From NCBI RefSeq assembly GCF_014196125.1, contig NZ_JACIDA010000001.1, positions 1,674,001-1,738,000 of the forward strand: a stretch of DNA of 64,000 bases. The letters are read 5' to 3'. The stretch is from Brevundimonas mediterranea (GTDB lineage Bacteria > Pseudomonadota > Alphaproteobacteria > Caulobacterales > Caulobacteraceae). Made by a program: the position numbers and the translations under genes. Shown piece by piece: positions 28,045-36,242 of this stretch. Positions within the stretch are counted from its first letter, which is position 1, and each line of letters begins with the position of its first letter. The notes under the pieces are model-generated. The model searched no databases, had not been told where the DNA came from, and saw only the letters and a list, made by a program, of their open reading frames with translations.

Positions 28045-30744
28045 CTAGAAGCGGTACCGCGCGCCAACCGTGACGTACCGACCGATGACGTCGTAGTACG
28101 GCGAGTAGAGCGATCCGACCGGCGGGTCCTTGTCGAACAGATTGGTGGCGTTGGCGTATAGCTCGACACCGTTCGCACCGTAGTGCGCGAGGTCGGCCGT
28201 CAGACCCAGATCGACATAGGTGTAGGCGTCGATGTGGTTGTTCCTGATCGCGACGGTGCTGTTGTAATCGCCCTCCGAGATGTAGCGCGCCCGCAGATTC
28301 GCGCCGAACACCTCGCCCTTCCAGCCGAGGCTGGCGTTGAGGCGCAGCTTGGGCACGCCCAGGCCGAACGAATAGCCCTGAGATTTGACGTATTCGATCT
28401 CGGTCATTCCGTCGTCAGTGGTCAGACTGTTCACCCAGGTGCCGACCAGACGCATCGTCACCCGGCCCGTCGCGCCCGGCACCCAAAGGTCGGCGTCCGA
28501 GGCATAGGAGGCCTCGGCATCAATCCCGTCCGTGTGATATTCGGCTAGGTTCACATAGGTGGACAGGGTGCGCACCAGATTGCCCGCCGTGTCACGTTCT
28601 ACCTTGGTGCAGAGGTCGAGGTTGCCCTTGAAGCAGCGGGTGACCAGGTCCTGCGCCGCAATGGTCGTGATCACGTCATCGATCTTGATGTCGTAATAGT
28701 CCAGCGACAGATTGAGGCCGGGAATGGACGGCGGGGCATAGGTGACGCCCAGGGTCAGGGTGTCGGCCGTCTCCGGGCGAAGGTTGGGATTTCCGCCGCC
28801 GTTGTTCAGCACATAGACCAGGGCGCCGTTCTTGGCCGGATCATTGAGGTTGTTCCATCCGGTCGTGGTCGTCGTGAACAGTTCAGACAGGTTGGCCGAA
28901 CGGATGTCGCGTGACTGGGTGACCCGGCCCCGGAAACCCGGGAAGAACTCGTTCGTCGCACCGACCTTCCAGGACCAGATCGAACCGGTGGTGTCGTAGT
29001 CGGAGATACGCGCGGCGGCGTTGAACTGCAGATCGTTCAGAACCGGCAGGTTGCGGACGATGGGAACCAGGATCTCGCCGAAAGCCTCCTTGACGCTGAA
29101 CTCACCGGACATCGCCGAGAAGCTGAAGGTCTTGAAGGCCTTCGCAGCATCCAGTTCGCCGACGCGCTGGTCGGTCTGCTCCTTGCGGGCCTCTAGGCCG
29201 ACGGCGATCGATACCTCGCCCGCCGGCAGGCTGAAGGGCTCGCCGCGCAGGCTGATCCCGGCCACGTCCAGCTTGGTCGTTGCGCGCTGCTGCGGGGCGC
29301 CGGTGACATAGTCGATGGCTTCCTGCGACGGGGCCCCGAGGCCGAACAGATTGATCGGCACACAGCCGGAGTTGGCGTTGGTCAGGGTCACGCGGCAGAC
29401 GGCCTGGCCGGTCGATGGATTGATGACGGAATCGACGGCGTTGGCGAACTGGGTCTTCAGCAGGAAGCCAGGCGTGTCGATGTTGTTCTCGAATTCGCCG
29501 TGGCTGTAATAGGCGCCCCAGCGCCAGTTCTCGCCGAACTCGCCATCCACGGCCAGGGTCGCCTGGGTGGTCACCCGCTCGAAGTCGATCGTCGAATAGG
29601 ACAGATCGGAGTTGAAACGACCAAAGGTGAAGGACGTCTGGCCGGCGGCCGCCATCTGCTGCTTGATCGTGGAAGACAGGAAGGCGTTGTCGATGCCGAT
29701 AGTCAGGTCGCCGCGATCATGGTCGCCAAACCAGACATAGTTGTTCCACATGCGGGAATGACGGACATCAGCCGTGACCCGCAGCCTGTCGTTGATCTCG
29801 TAGACGGCGCTGGCCAGACCCGTGTAACGCCTCTGCGGCGTGACCAGCGGGCTCAGATCGTCGTTCGACGGACCTTCGCCGCCGATCGAATTCGTGCCGC
29901 TGACCGTGCCATAGTCGAACGGACGCAAGGAGCCGTCCGGGTTGAACACCATGCCGCGGTTCACACCCGACATGATCAGACCGCCATAGGCCGCGTTGGC
30001 GAATCCGACGTCCGGCGTCTGCGCGCCGTTGACCGTAGCCCAGCGGCCGATGTTGGGGCGCGAGGCCTTCGGGATGACGCCTTCGTTGTCGAGATATTCG
30101 CCGCCGACGACGAAATGGCCGCGACCGCCGGCGAAGTCCGTTCCCCAGGCGCCTTCGAACCGTTCCTGCTCGGCGTCGTCATAGGACGAGATGCCGTATT
30201 CGGCGCCCAGCTTGCCGCCGGTGAAATAGCGGTCGATGCCGATGTTGACGACGCCGGCCACGGCGCCCGATCCCCAGGCGGCGGAGGCGCCGCCGGTGAC
30301 CACGTCGACGCTCTTGACCAGGACCGACGGCACCGCGTTCAGGTCGTTCTCGCTCGACACCCGGCGTCCGTCGATCAGGACCAGGGTCCGGTTGATGCCC
30401 AGCCCCCGCAGGTCCACCGGCGCATTGCCCGCGCCGGTGTTGGTGCCGGTCGTCTGGGCCGAGGTGGTGGCGCGGAACTGGGGCATGTCGTTCAGCGCGG
30501 CCGCGATATTGGGGCGCGCGCCCACCGACAGATCCTCAGCGGTCAGGTGGATGGTCGGCGTCGGCGCTTCGAAGCCGGCGCGATCAATACGCGAGGCGGT
30601 GACGACGATATCGTCGACCGCGGCGGTTTCCGGAGAGCCCTCCGTCTCCTGGGCTTGGGCCGCCGTGGCGCAGGCCAGCAGGGCGATGGCGCTGCAATAT
30701 TGGGTCAAGTGACGATTAAGACGAGACAAAGCGAGATTCCTCAT
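28045..30744 (-). CDS. TonB-dependent receptor under glycine riboswitch
   Basis: This 899-residue outer-membrane transporter has a signal peptide (cleavage near AAQAQ), a TonB-box region (DDIVVTASRIDRAG), a plug with GLGINRTLVLIDGRRV and GGASAAWGSGAVAGVVNI, and a long barrel ending in GARYRF. It belongs to the receptor type common in Caulobacterales and Xanthomonadales that is often paired with peptidases. Substrate unknown. The start ATG 30744 has a strong GGGGAGGGG about ten bases upstream. A tandem glycine aptamer occupies its leader, so its expression should respond to glycine; with the downstream S9 peptidase this suggests uptake of glycine-containing peptides (inference). Confidence 0.9.
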   Translation of the reverse strand: MRNLALSRLNRHLTQYCSAIALLACATAAQAQETEGSPETAAVDDIVVTASRIDRAGFEAPTPTIHLTAEDLSVGARPNIAAALNDMPQFRATTSAQTTGTNTGAGNAPVDLRGLGINRTLVLIDGRRVSSENDLNAVPSVLVKSVDVVTGGASAAWGSGAVAGVVNIGIDRYFTGGKLGAEYGISSYDDAEQERFEGAWGTDFAGGRGHFVVGGEYLDNEGVIPKASRPNIGRWATVNGAQTPDVGFANAAYGGLIMSGVNRGMVFNPDGSLRPFDYGTVSGTNSIGGEGPSNDDLSPLVTPQRRYTGLASAVYEINDRLRVTADVRHSRMWNNYVWFGDHDRGDLTIGIDNAFLSSTIKQQMAAAGQTSFTFGRFNSDLSYSTIDFERVTTQATLAVDGEFGENWRWGAYYSHGEFENNIDTPGFLLKTQFANAVDSVINPSTGQAVCRVTLTNANSGCVPINLFGLGAPSQEAIDYVTGAPQQRATTKLDVAGISLRGEPFSLPAGEVSIAVGLEARKEQTDQRVGELDAAKAFKTFSFSAMSGEFSVKEAFGEILVPIVRNLPVLNDLQFNAAARISDYDTTGSIWSWKVGATNEFFPGFRGRVTQSRDIRSANLSELFTTTTTGWNNLNDPAKNGALVYVLNNGGGNPNLRPETADTLTLGVTYAPPSIPGLNLSLDYYDIKIDDVITTIAAQDLVTRCFKGNLDLCTKVERDTAGNLVRTLSTYVNLAEYHTDGIDAEASYASDADLWVPGATGRVTMRLVGTWVNSLTTDDGMTEIEYVKSQGYSFGLGVPKLRLNASLGWKGEVFGANLRARYISEGDYNSTVAIRNNHIDAYTYVDLGLTADLAHYGANGVELYANATNLFDKDPPVGSLYSPYYDVIGRYVTVGARYRF

Positions 30745-30769
30745 GGCGACGACGCCCCTCCCCAGGGAT

Positions 30770-30822
30770 GCCCAATGCGACTGACGCTCTTCGGCGTCCG
30801 TTCGCCCCCGCTGTCATTGGGC
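30770..30822 (-). promoter_or_regulatory. Putative expression platform of glycine riboswitch
   Basis: The conserved 3' strand of aptamer two contains GCCCAATG (minus strand, 30822-30815), and a perfect complement CATTGGGC lies at 30777-30770, just upstream of the ribosome site. The 37 bases between hold a second hairpin GACGC-CGAAGA-GCGTC (30798-30783). Pairing of the 8-mers would disrupt the aptamer and change access to the GGGGAGGGG site. No T run follows, so control of translation is more likely than termination. Confidence 0.5.
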
Positions 30823-30983
30823 CTGAGAGTTTCGGGTCGTCGCCGACCCTTTCTCCTTCGGCGAGACCGCATCCCCCGGATCCGGCCTTCTCTCCAGCGT
30901 TCCTTCAGCAAGACGGTCCGTTTGCCTGAGCGTTTCCGGGGCGGTTGCGCCTTCGGCGTCGGCCGGAGCCGATCTCTCCCGCC
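30805..30983 (-). ncRNA. Glycine riboswitch, tandem aptamers
   Basis: On the minus strand two gcvT-type glycine aptamers follow each other. Aptamer one (30983 to about 30903) shows GGGAGAG, CGCCGAAGGCGCAA and GCTCAGGCAAACGGAC. Aptamer two (about 30898-30805) shows GGAGAG, CGCCGAAGGAG and AAACTCTCAGGCCCAATGACAG. These are the conserved core elements of the class. The linker is short, as in cooperative tandem forms. It sits 61 bases ahead of the TonB receptor start, with no other gene between. Glycine riboswitches usually control gcv genes or amino-acid symporters, so this target is unusual. Confidence 0.95.
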
Positions 30984-30999
30984 TTGCTGAGATGAGTAA

Positions 31000-31023
31000 G
31001 ATCAACCCTGACCGCCCTGTCAA
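31000..31023 (-). promoter_or_regulatory. Candidate sigma-70-type promoter of riboswitch transcript
   Basis: On the minus strand TTGACA (31023-31018) is followed after ten bases by GGTTGATC (31007-31000), close to the Caulobacter housekeeping pattern TTGACG-N10-14-GCTANAWC. Transcription would begin near 30993, about ten bases before the first aptamer. The remaining bases up to 31197 hold no gene. Confidence 0.5.
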
Positions 31024-31197
31024 ATCGACAAATACGGCACTTATTTTGCGCTCATGACATAATACATGGTTTTATCGTGCCGGCGCGAACCAGGCGGGCC
31101 AGATCAAGACCCCATGTTGCAAGCGACGGGCATCCGCATGACGGCGTCGTGACAGAAAGGGAGGCTTCGGACTGAATGGACTTATCCACAGGAACGG

Positions 31198-32313
31198 TCA
31201 GGGCGCAGCCGGATCCGCCGGCGCTCTGACGCCGTGACGCATCGCTTCCCCCCACCGGGTGAGCAGGGTCGCGCGACGCGCCTGATCCAGATTGGCCAGC
31301 AGGGCGGGTCCCACCCGAACCGGCCGAACGCCCGGCGCGGCGGGACGGACAGGCGCATCGACATCGTCGCGGACCGGTCGAACGCCCAGGGCTCCGATCA
31401 CCCGCTGGCCTTCACGCGACAGAAGGAAGTCCAGAAACAGCCGCGCCGCATTCGGATGGGCGGCGTTGCGCGGGATGAAGGCCACGCGTGAAACGGACAG
31501 ATGATAGTCGTCAGGCGTGATCAATCCGATCTCAGGCGCGCGCGCGGCCCATGACGCGCCGTACGACTGGTTCATATTATAGGCGAACGCCATCCGCCCA
31601 TCGGCGATTTGACTCATCATTCTCCGCCCGGAGGTGTCCAGCCGCGGACGCTGCGCGCCCAGCGCCTCCATCAACGACCAGGCTTCAGGATAGATCTGCA
31701 CGTCCGCCGAAAGCTGCATCAGGGCCACGCCGCTCCGTTCGGCGTCGTAGAGGGTGACACGACCGTCAAAGAGCTCGGGGCGGGTCTTGAGCAGCCGAAG
31801 CAGATCCGCATGACTGCGGGGCACGACATCGGTCATGAGCCGGCGTCGATTATAGGCGAACACGATCGGCTCGGCCGTCAGGCCATAGCCCTGGTCGCGC
31901 CATACCGAACCGTCGGGCATGGCCGCACGATGCGGCGACCGGTAGGCCTGAGCATAGCCGTCGTTGATCAGCTTGACCTGCACGTCCATCGCCGTGCTCC
32001 AGACCAGGTCCGGCCCCTCCTGGCCCGCAGCCGCGAGCCCCCGAACCTCCTCGGCGATCCGAGTGGAGTTTTTGTCGTCCAGACGTACCCTGATCTCAGG
32101 CCAGCGACGACGAAAGGCCTCCAGCACCGGCCCCATCAGACTGGTGTTGGTGAGGATGTGAAGCGCCCCCTCGCGGCGGGCCAGCCAACGCACCCGCGGC
32201 GCCGTGCCCGCGCCCTCCGGCTCCGACGAACAACCGGCGGCGCTCAACACCGCCGTCCCTCCCGCCAGCCCGCCCGCCAGGCTTACGAGCAGATCTCGCC
32301 GATCCGGCTTCAC
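31198..32313 (-). CDS. ABC transporter solute-binding lipoprotein (family 1)
   Basis: This is a 371-residue periplasmic binding protein. The N-terminus (KPDRRDLLVSLAGG then a lipobox SAAGC) suggests a twin-arginine lipoprotein. The body resembles iron(III)- and small-anion-binding proteins (LHILTNTSLMGPVLEAFRRRWP, GPDLVWSTAMDVQVKLINDGYAQ, RVAFIPRNAAHPNAARLFLDFLLSREGQRVIG). No permease or ATPase gene is adjacent. GTG start at 32313. It is divergent, by 56 bases, from a TctD/TctE-like regulator and kinase, so it may deliver ligand information to the kinase rather than serve a transporter. Confidence 0.82.
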   Translation of the reverse strand: MKPDRRDLLVSLAGGLAGGTAVLSAAGCSSEPEGAGTAPRVRWLARREGALHILTNTSLMGPVLEAFRRRWPEIRVRLDDKNSTRIAEEVRGLAAAGQEGPDLVWSTAMDVQVKLINDGYAQAYRSPHRAAMPDGSVWRDQGYGLTAEPIVFAYNRRRLMTDVVPRSHADLLRLLKTRPELFDGRVTLYDAERSGVALMQLSADVQIYPEAWSLMEALGAQRPRLDTSGRRMMSQIADGRMAFAYNMNQSYGASWAARAPEIGLITPDDYHLSVSRVAFIPRNAAHPNAARLFLDFLLSREGQRVIGALGVRPVRDDVDAPVRPAAPGVRPVRVGPALLANLDQARRATLLTRWGEAMRHGVRAPADPAAP

Positions 32314-32369
32314 CGGCCCCGCTTTCTGGTTATTGTGTCATCCATGATCCGTCGCCCCATCGCCTCGCC

Positions 32370-33032
32370 ATGAGAATACTCGTTGTCGAAGATGACAAGG
32401 CGCTACGGCATTCGCTCGAAGCCACTCTGCATGAGGCAGGTTTCGAGGCGAGATGCATCGACAGCGGCGAACAGGCCTTGCGCCTCGAAAGCTCAGAGGT
32501 CTTCGACGCCGCCATCCTGGACATCGGCCTTCCCGACATCGACGGCTTCGAAGTGCTGAGAACCCTGAGGCTGCAGGGATCATCGACCCCGGTTCTCATG
32601 CTGACGGCGCGTGACGCCCTCAGCGACCGGGTCGCGGGCCTCGACCTCGGGGCCGACGACTATCTGGTCAAGCCGTTCGCCCCGTCGGAGTTGGTCGCAC
32701 GTCTCCGCGCCATCGTGCGCCGACGCCAGGGACAGGCCGCCGGCGCGGTCGTGGTCGGAACCCTTTTCTGCGACTGGCGCACCGGGCGCGCCCACGTCAA
32801 CGACCGCGACCTCGCCCTGCGCCCCCGCGAATGGGCGGCCCTGCGCGTCCTGGCGTCCCGACCTGGACAGGTGGTGGACCGCGACCTGCTGGCCGCCGAG
32901 GTCTTTCCGCAGGACGAGGCGCCGTCGCTCAATGCGCTGGAAATCCACGTCGGCCGTTTGCGACGCAAGCTTCAGCCGGACGGACCGGCTGTGACCAATA
33001 TCCGTGGCCGCGGGTATCGCCTCGATCCATGA
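32370..33032 (+). CDS. OmpR-family response regulator, TctD-like
   Basis: This is a 220-residue regulator: receiver (1-118; acceptor Asp in AAILDIGLPDIDG, Lys in DYLVKPFAPSE) and winged helix (about 128-220; NALEIHVGRLRRKL, IRGRGYRLDP). It resembles TctD/QseB types. Its TGA overlaps the kinase ATG (ATGA at 33029), so the pair is coupled. The divergent solute-binding gene shares the short promoter region and is the obvious target. Confidence 0.9.
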   Translation: MRILVVEDDKALRHSLEATLHEAGFEARCIDSGEQALRLESSEVFDAAILDIGLPDIDGFEVLRTLRLQGSSTPVLMLTARDALSDRVAGLDLGADDYLVKPFAPSELVARLRAIVRRRQGQAAGAVVVGTLFCDWRTGRAHVNDRDLALRPREWAALRVLASRPGQVVDRDLLAAEVFPQDEAPSLNALEIHVGRLRRKLQPDGPAVTNIRGRGYRLDP

Positions 33033-34420
33033 GCCTCGCCCGGCCTGCCCGTTCCCACAGCCTGGTCACACGTCTGCTGATCGCACAGGTGGCCCCTCTG
33101 GCGCTCTTCGCGGTCGTCGTTCTGGCGGTCGGCGCCTGGACGGCCCAGCGGGTGGTGGCGAACAATGCGGACCGCCTGCTGGCCGGCGCGCTTCAGACCA
33201 TCCGCGAGACGGTGTCGGTCGCGGAGGGTCGCATCACCGTGGATGTCGCGCCCTGGGCCTTGGCTCTGCTGGACGGTCCCGAGCGTGACGCCGTCTTCTA
33301 CAGCGTCCGCGAAGGCGATCGCCTCGTCACCGGCTATGCCGAACTGCCCAATCTCCTCGAGGCCCGAACGGAGGAGCCGGTCTTCGCGGACCTGTCCGTC
33401 CGGGGGGTTTCGGTGCGTATGGCGCAACAGACCCTGATCATCCCCGGCCGCGACGCCCCCATCCGCGTCTCGGTGGCCCAGAGCCTGGATTCCCGTCGCG
33501 CCAGCCTGAGAGAGCTCTACCGCAGCATGCTGCTTCTCCCCGGCCTGCTGGTGGTGCTTGCCGCGCTTCTGATCTGGCCGGCCCTGCAATGGGGCCTGAA
33601 CTCGCTGAAGCGTCTGATCGACGATCTGACGCGCCGCCCCAGCCCCTCTGCCGACTTCGCCCCGGCCAATGTCGATCTGGCGCCGCGCGAATTGTGGCCC
33701 GTTCTGAACGCCTTCAACCATCTGCTGGCGCGGCTCGAGGCTTCCACTTCCGGCATTCAACGGTTCGCGGCCGACGCCTCGCATCAACTGCGCACGCCGC
33801 TGTCGGTCCTCTCCGCCAATCTTGACCTTCTGGCCGGCTCCTCCCGCCCCTGGACGGCTCAGGAACGGCGGTTGATCGCAGACTCTCGCGACGCCGTCGG
33901 CGGCATGACGCGGCTGGTCGGTCAGTTGCTGTCGACAGCCCGGGCCGACGGGGCCCGGATAGACACCGCCGCCGACCTCGGCCGCGCGGCGCGCCGCGCC
34001 TGTCAAGCCGCTCGGGACCGCCGCGCCTTTGCCGACGGCGCCCTGCGCCTTCGGCTTCCGGCCGAGCCGGTCATTGTCCTCGGCGCCGAAGACCTCATCA
34101 CCGAACAGATCCTCAACCTGATCGACAACGCCTTCCACCACGGCGCGCCGCCGGTGGTCGTTCATGTCCGCATGACGGGCCGACAGGCCGCTGTCTGCGT
34201 CTGGGATCACGGACCGGGCGTGGATGAAGCCGTCCTTCCCCACCTCACCGACCGCTTCTTCCGCGCCGGCTCATCCCAGACGCCCGGCTCCGGCCTCGGC
34301 CTGGCGATCGTTCACACCCTCTCCGAGGCCCAGGGCGCAAAGTTCAAGCTGTGCAATCGCGGGGGTGCGCGAACCGGACTTGTGGGGGAGATCGTTTTCC
34401 AGCTTCGGAACATGGGCTGA
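33029..34420 (+). CDS. Sensor histidine kinase with 2CSK_N domain, TctE-like
   Basis: This is a 463-residue membrane kinase. A transmembrane helix (about 17-39) is followed by a periplasmic 2CSK_N domain (about 45-175: TIRETVSVAEGRITVDVAPW, DAVFYSVREGDRLVTGYAEL), a second helix (about 176-198), HisKA with ADASHQLRTPLSVLS, and HATPase_c (NLIDNAFHHG, GSGLGLAIVHTLSE). 2CSK_N kinases such as TctE detect carboxylates, sometimes with a binding protein. Neighbours support a three-component system with the divergent solute-binding lipoprotein. Confidence 0.88.
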   Translation: MSLARPARSHSLVTRLLIAQVAPLALFAVVVLAVGAWTAQRVVANNADRLLAGALQTIRETVSVAEGRITVDVAPWALALLDGPERDAVFYSVREGDRLVTGYAELPNLLEARTEEPVFADLSVRGVSVRMAQQTLIIPGRDAPIRVSVAQSLDSRRASLRELYRSMLLLPGLLVVLAALLIWPALQWGLNSLKRLIDDLTRRPSPSADFAPANVDLAPRELWPVLNAFNHLLARLEASTSGIQRFAADASHQLRTPLSVLSANLDLLAGSSRPWTAQERRLIADSRDAVGGMTRLVGQLLSTARADGARIDTAADLGRAARRACQAARDRRAFADGALRLRLPAEPVIVLGAEDLITEQILNLIDNAFHHGAPPVVVHVRMTGRQAAVCVWDHGPGVDEAVLPHLTDRFFRAGSSQTPGSGLGLAIVHTLSEAQGAKFKLCNRGGARTGLVGEIVFQLRNMG

Positions 34421-34510
34421 AGCGGGTTGGAGACGGCGCGCCCCCCTCTCCGAGCCAAACCACCGTTTCCAGCGCGCGGCGCCCCATCGTCCCTTGATCC
34501 TCATCTCCGC

Positions 34511-35299
34511 CTAGACGGTAGGGATCGTGCCCCCATCGATCACATACTCGCCGCCGTGAATGGCTGCGGCGCGGTCGGAGGCGAGGAATGCGATCAACTC
34601 GGCGACCTCCTCAGGTTTCGCCGCCCGCCCCAGGGGGATCCCGCCGAGCGCGTTCAGGACGCTTTGCCGCGCATCTTCCAACGTCCCGCCCGAGCCTGCG
34701 GCGATCCGTTCCAGCAAGGCGTCCGAGGCTTCCGTGGATATCCAGCCGGGGGACACCACATTGACCCGCACGCCCCTGGGCCCCAGTTCCTTGGACAGGG
34801 CCTTGCTGTAGGTGGACAAGGCCGCTTTGGCGGCGGCGTAGGCGGTGGTGGATTCCGGCAAAGGCAATGTCCGCTGGATAGACGAGACATGGATGATGGC
34901 GCCGGATCCCCGCCCGATCATCTGCGGCGCCAGCAGGCGATCCAGGCGAACCGCAGGCATCAGGTTCAGATCAAGTTCGGTGCGCCAATGCGCGTCGGTC
35001 AGGGCGGCGAAGCCTCCGGCCGGCGCCGACGAGCCGCCGACGACATGCACCAGAACATCAACGCCGCCGAACCGGTCCATCGCGGCTTGAGCCAAGGCCT
35101 CGCATCCTTCCAGCGTCGTGAGGTCGGCCTTGACGAACTCAGCGCCGGTCGAGGTCTCGGGGGCCGCCCGCGCGGCTGTGATCACCCGGGCGCCGCCGGA
35201 GAGAAAACGCAGGACGGTCGCGCGGCCGGCGCCCTTGGTGCCGGCGGTGACGAGAATCCGTCGACCTTCGAACTCTGTGGGATCGGGGCGCATCGTCAC
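34511..35299 (-). CDS. Short-chain dehydrogenase/reductase
   Basis: This is a 262-residue NAD(P)-dependent oxidoreductase with a Rossmann fold. The cofactor loop is slightly atypical ([12 protein letters not shown] in place of TGxxxGxG), and the catalytic set is present: Ser in IIHVSSIQ, then the YAAAKAAL Tyr and Lys. The C-terminal [12 protein letters not shown] is typical. Substrate unknown. GTG 35299 overlaps the upstream stop (GTGA); an ATG two codons on is an alternative. It forms an operon with the SnoaL-like gene, divergent from an HxlR regulator that probably controls both. Confidence 0.88.
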   Translation of the reverse strand: MTMRPDPTEFEGRRILVTAGTKGAGRATVLRFLSGGARVITAARAAPETSTGAEFVKADLTTLEGCEALAQAAMDRFGGVDVLVHVVGGSSAPAGGFAALTDAHWRTELDLNLMPAVRLDRLLAPQMIGRGSGAIIHVSSIQRTLPLPESTTAYAAAKAALSTYSKALSKELGPRGVRVNVVSPGWISTEASDALLERIAAGSGGTLEDARQSVLNALGGIPLGRAAKPEEVAELIAFLASDRAAAIHGGEYVIDGGTIPTV

Positions 35300-35625
35300 A
35301 GCGAGATCTCAAGCGCGCGGATGGCGTCGTCGCCCAGAGTGAAGCGAAGCGTGAACCGAAGGGGGCTGCCCTTGAAGTCGCCGGCCGTGGGTCCCTCCAG
35401 GACGACCTGGTCCCCCTCGTGGCGCACCGTATCCGGCGTGAAGATCGCCTTGCTCGCGATCGTGGCCTCGAGCATCCACCGTCGGAGCGCCGCATGGCCC
35501 TGATGGCGCCCGCCGTCGTCCTTCACGACAGCGTCAGGCGCAAAGGGGTGCAGCATGCCGGCAAGGTCGAGGCGCGCATTGGCCGCGACATAGTCAGCGA
35601 TGGGTTTGGGAAGGTCGGCGATCAT
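35296..35625 (-). CDS. SnoaL-like / NTF2-fold polyketide cyclase-family protein
   Basis: This is a 109-residue single-domain protein of the NTF2-like fold ([32 protein letters not shown] and a C-terminal strand [16 protein letters not shown]). Such proteins are small binding domains or isomerases; here no catalytic residue can be assigned. ATG 35625 is chosen because upstream codons give no family match. The divergent gap to the HxlR gene is only 55 bases. Confidence 0.78.
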   Translation of the reverse strand: MIADLPKPIADYVAANARLDLAGMLHPFAPDAVVKDDGGRHQGHAALRRWMLEATIASKAIFTPDTVRHEGDQVVLEGPTAGDFKGSPLRFTLRFTLGDDAIRALEISL

Positions 35626-35680
35626 TGGGTCTTCCGTTCGGATTCTTGCGTTCGATCCAAAGTGCAAATAAGCTCCGTCA

Positions 35681-36103
35681 ATGGCAAGAACCGACGAAAA
35701 AGTTAGGTACGCACCCGAAGGTAAGCCCTTCGACTACACCCCCCAGACTGCAGCCTTGAGCGCGCAGAATGTCATCCGTGTCCTTGAAGGACGCTGGAAG
35801 CTGGTGATCCTGTTCCAGCTGTTCGGGTCGAACGTGCGGCGGTTCTCCGAACTCGAAAAAGCTATTCCCGGCGTGTCGCAGAAGATGTTGATCCAGCAGC
35901 TTCGACAGCTTGAAGCCGATGGAGTCGTGGCCCGCATCGTCCACCCCCAGGTCCCGCCCAAGGTGGAATATCATCTGACCGAATGGGGACAGTCCCTCTG
36001 TCCGGTTCTCGACAAGCTCCTGAGCTGGGCCGAAGCCGCCCCCGCTGATGTGCGTGACCGGCTGATCGAAAGCGATCGATCAGCGGCGAACGCACAAGGC
36101 TGA
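35681..36103 (+). CDS. HxlR-family transcriptional regulator
   Basis: This is a 140-residue winged-helix regulator. The HxlR core is clear: VLEGRWKLVILFQLFG, FSELEKAIPGVSQKMLIQQLRQLEADGVVAR and PPKVEYHLTEWGQSL. HxlR proteins are homodimers responding to aldehydes, quinones or redox stress. Unlike several relatives it lacks the usual N-terminal Cys before the helix. Divergent orientation from SnoaL-SDR is a common arrangement in which the regulator controls the enzyme genes. Confidence 0.9.
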   Translation: MARTDEKVRYAPEGKPFDYTPQTAALSAQNVIRVLEGRWKLVILFQLFGSNVRRFSELEKAIPGVSQKMLIQQLRQLEADGVVARIVHPQVPPKVEYHLTEWGQSLCPVLDKLLSWAEAAPADVRDRLIESDRSAANAQG

Positions 36104-36158
36104 GTTCAGGACAGGCGGCCAGTGCGTCCATGTCAGCGTCTGATCTCGCGCCTGCGGA

Positions 36159-36176
36159 TTCAGAAAGCATTAACCA
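36159..36176 (+). promoter_or_regulatory. Candidate CtrA box with adjacent CcrM (GANTC) site
   Basis: TTCA-N7-TTAACCA at 36159-36176 matches the CtrA consensus TTAA-N7-TTAACCAT except for one base in the first half and the cut-off last base. A GATTC methylation site (GANTC) overlaps at 36157-36161. It lies 67 bases before the PleC/DivJ-type kinase start, a position compatible with cell-cycle control. Confidence 0.45.
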
Positions 36177-36242
36177 AGCCTCGACAGGAATCCGCGACGC
36201 AGCCTAGATTCCCCCTGTAGCTGATTTGGTCGGGAGAGCGCC

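Noticed and set aside
30814-31023. Possible 69-residue gene on the minus strand over the riboswitch
   Set aside because: It lies across both glycine aptamers, whose conserved bases explain the sequence, and it has no family similarity.
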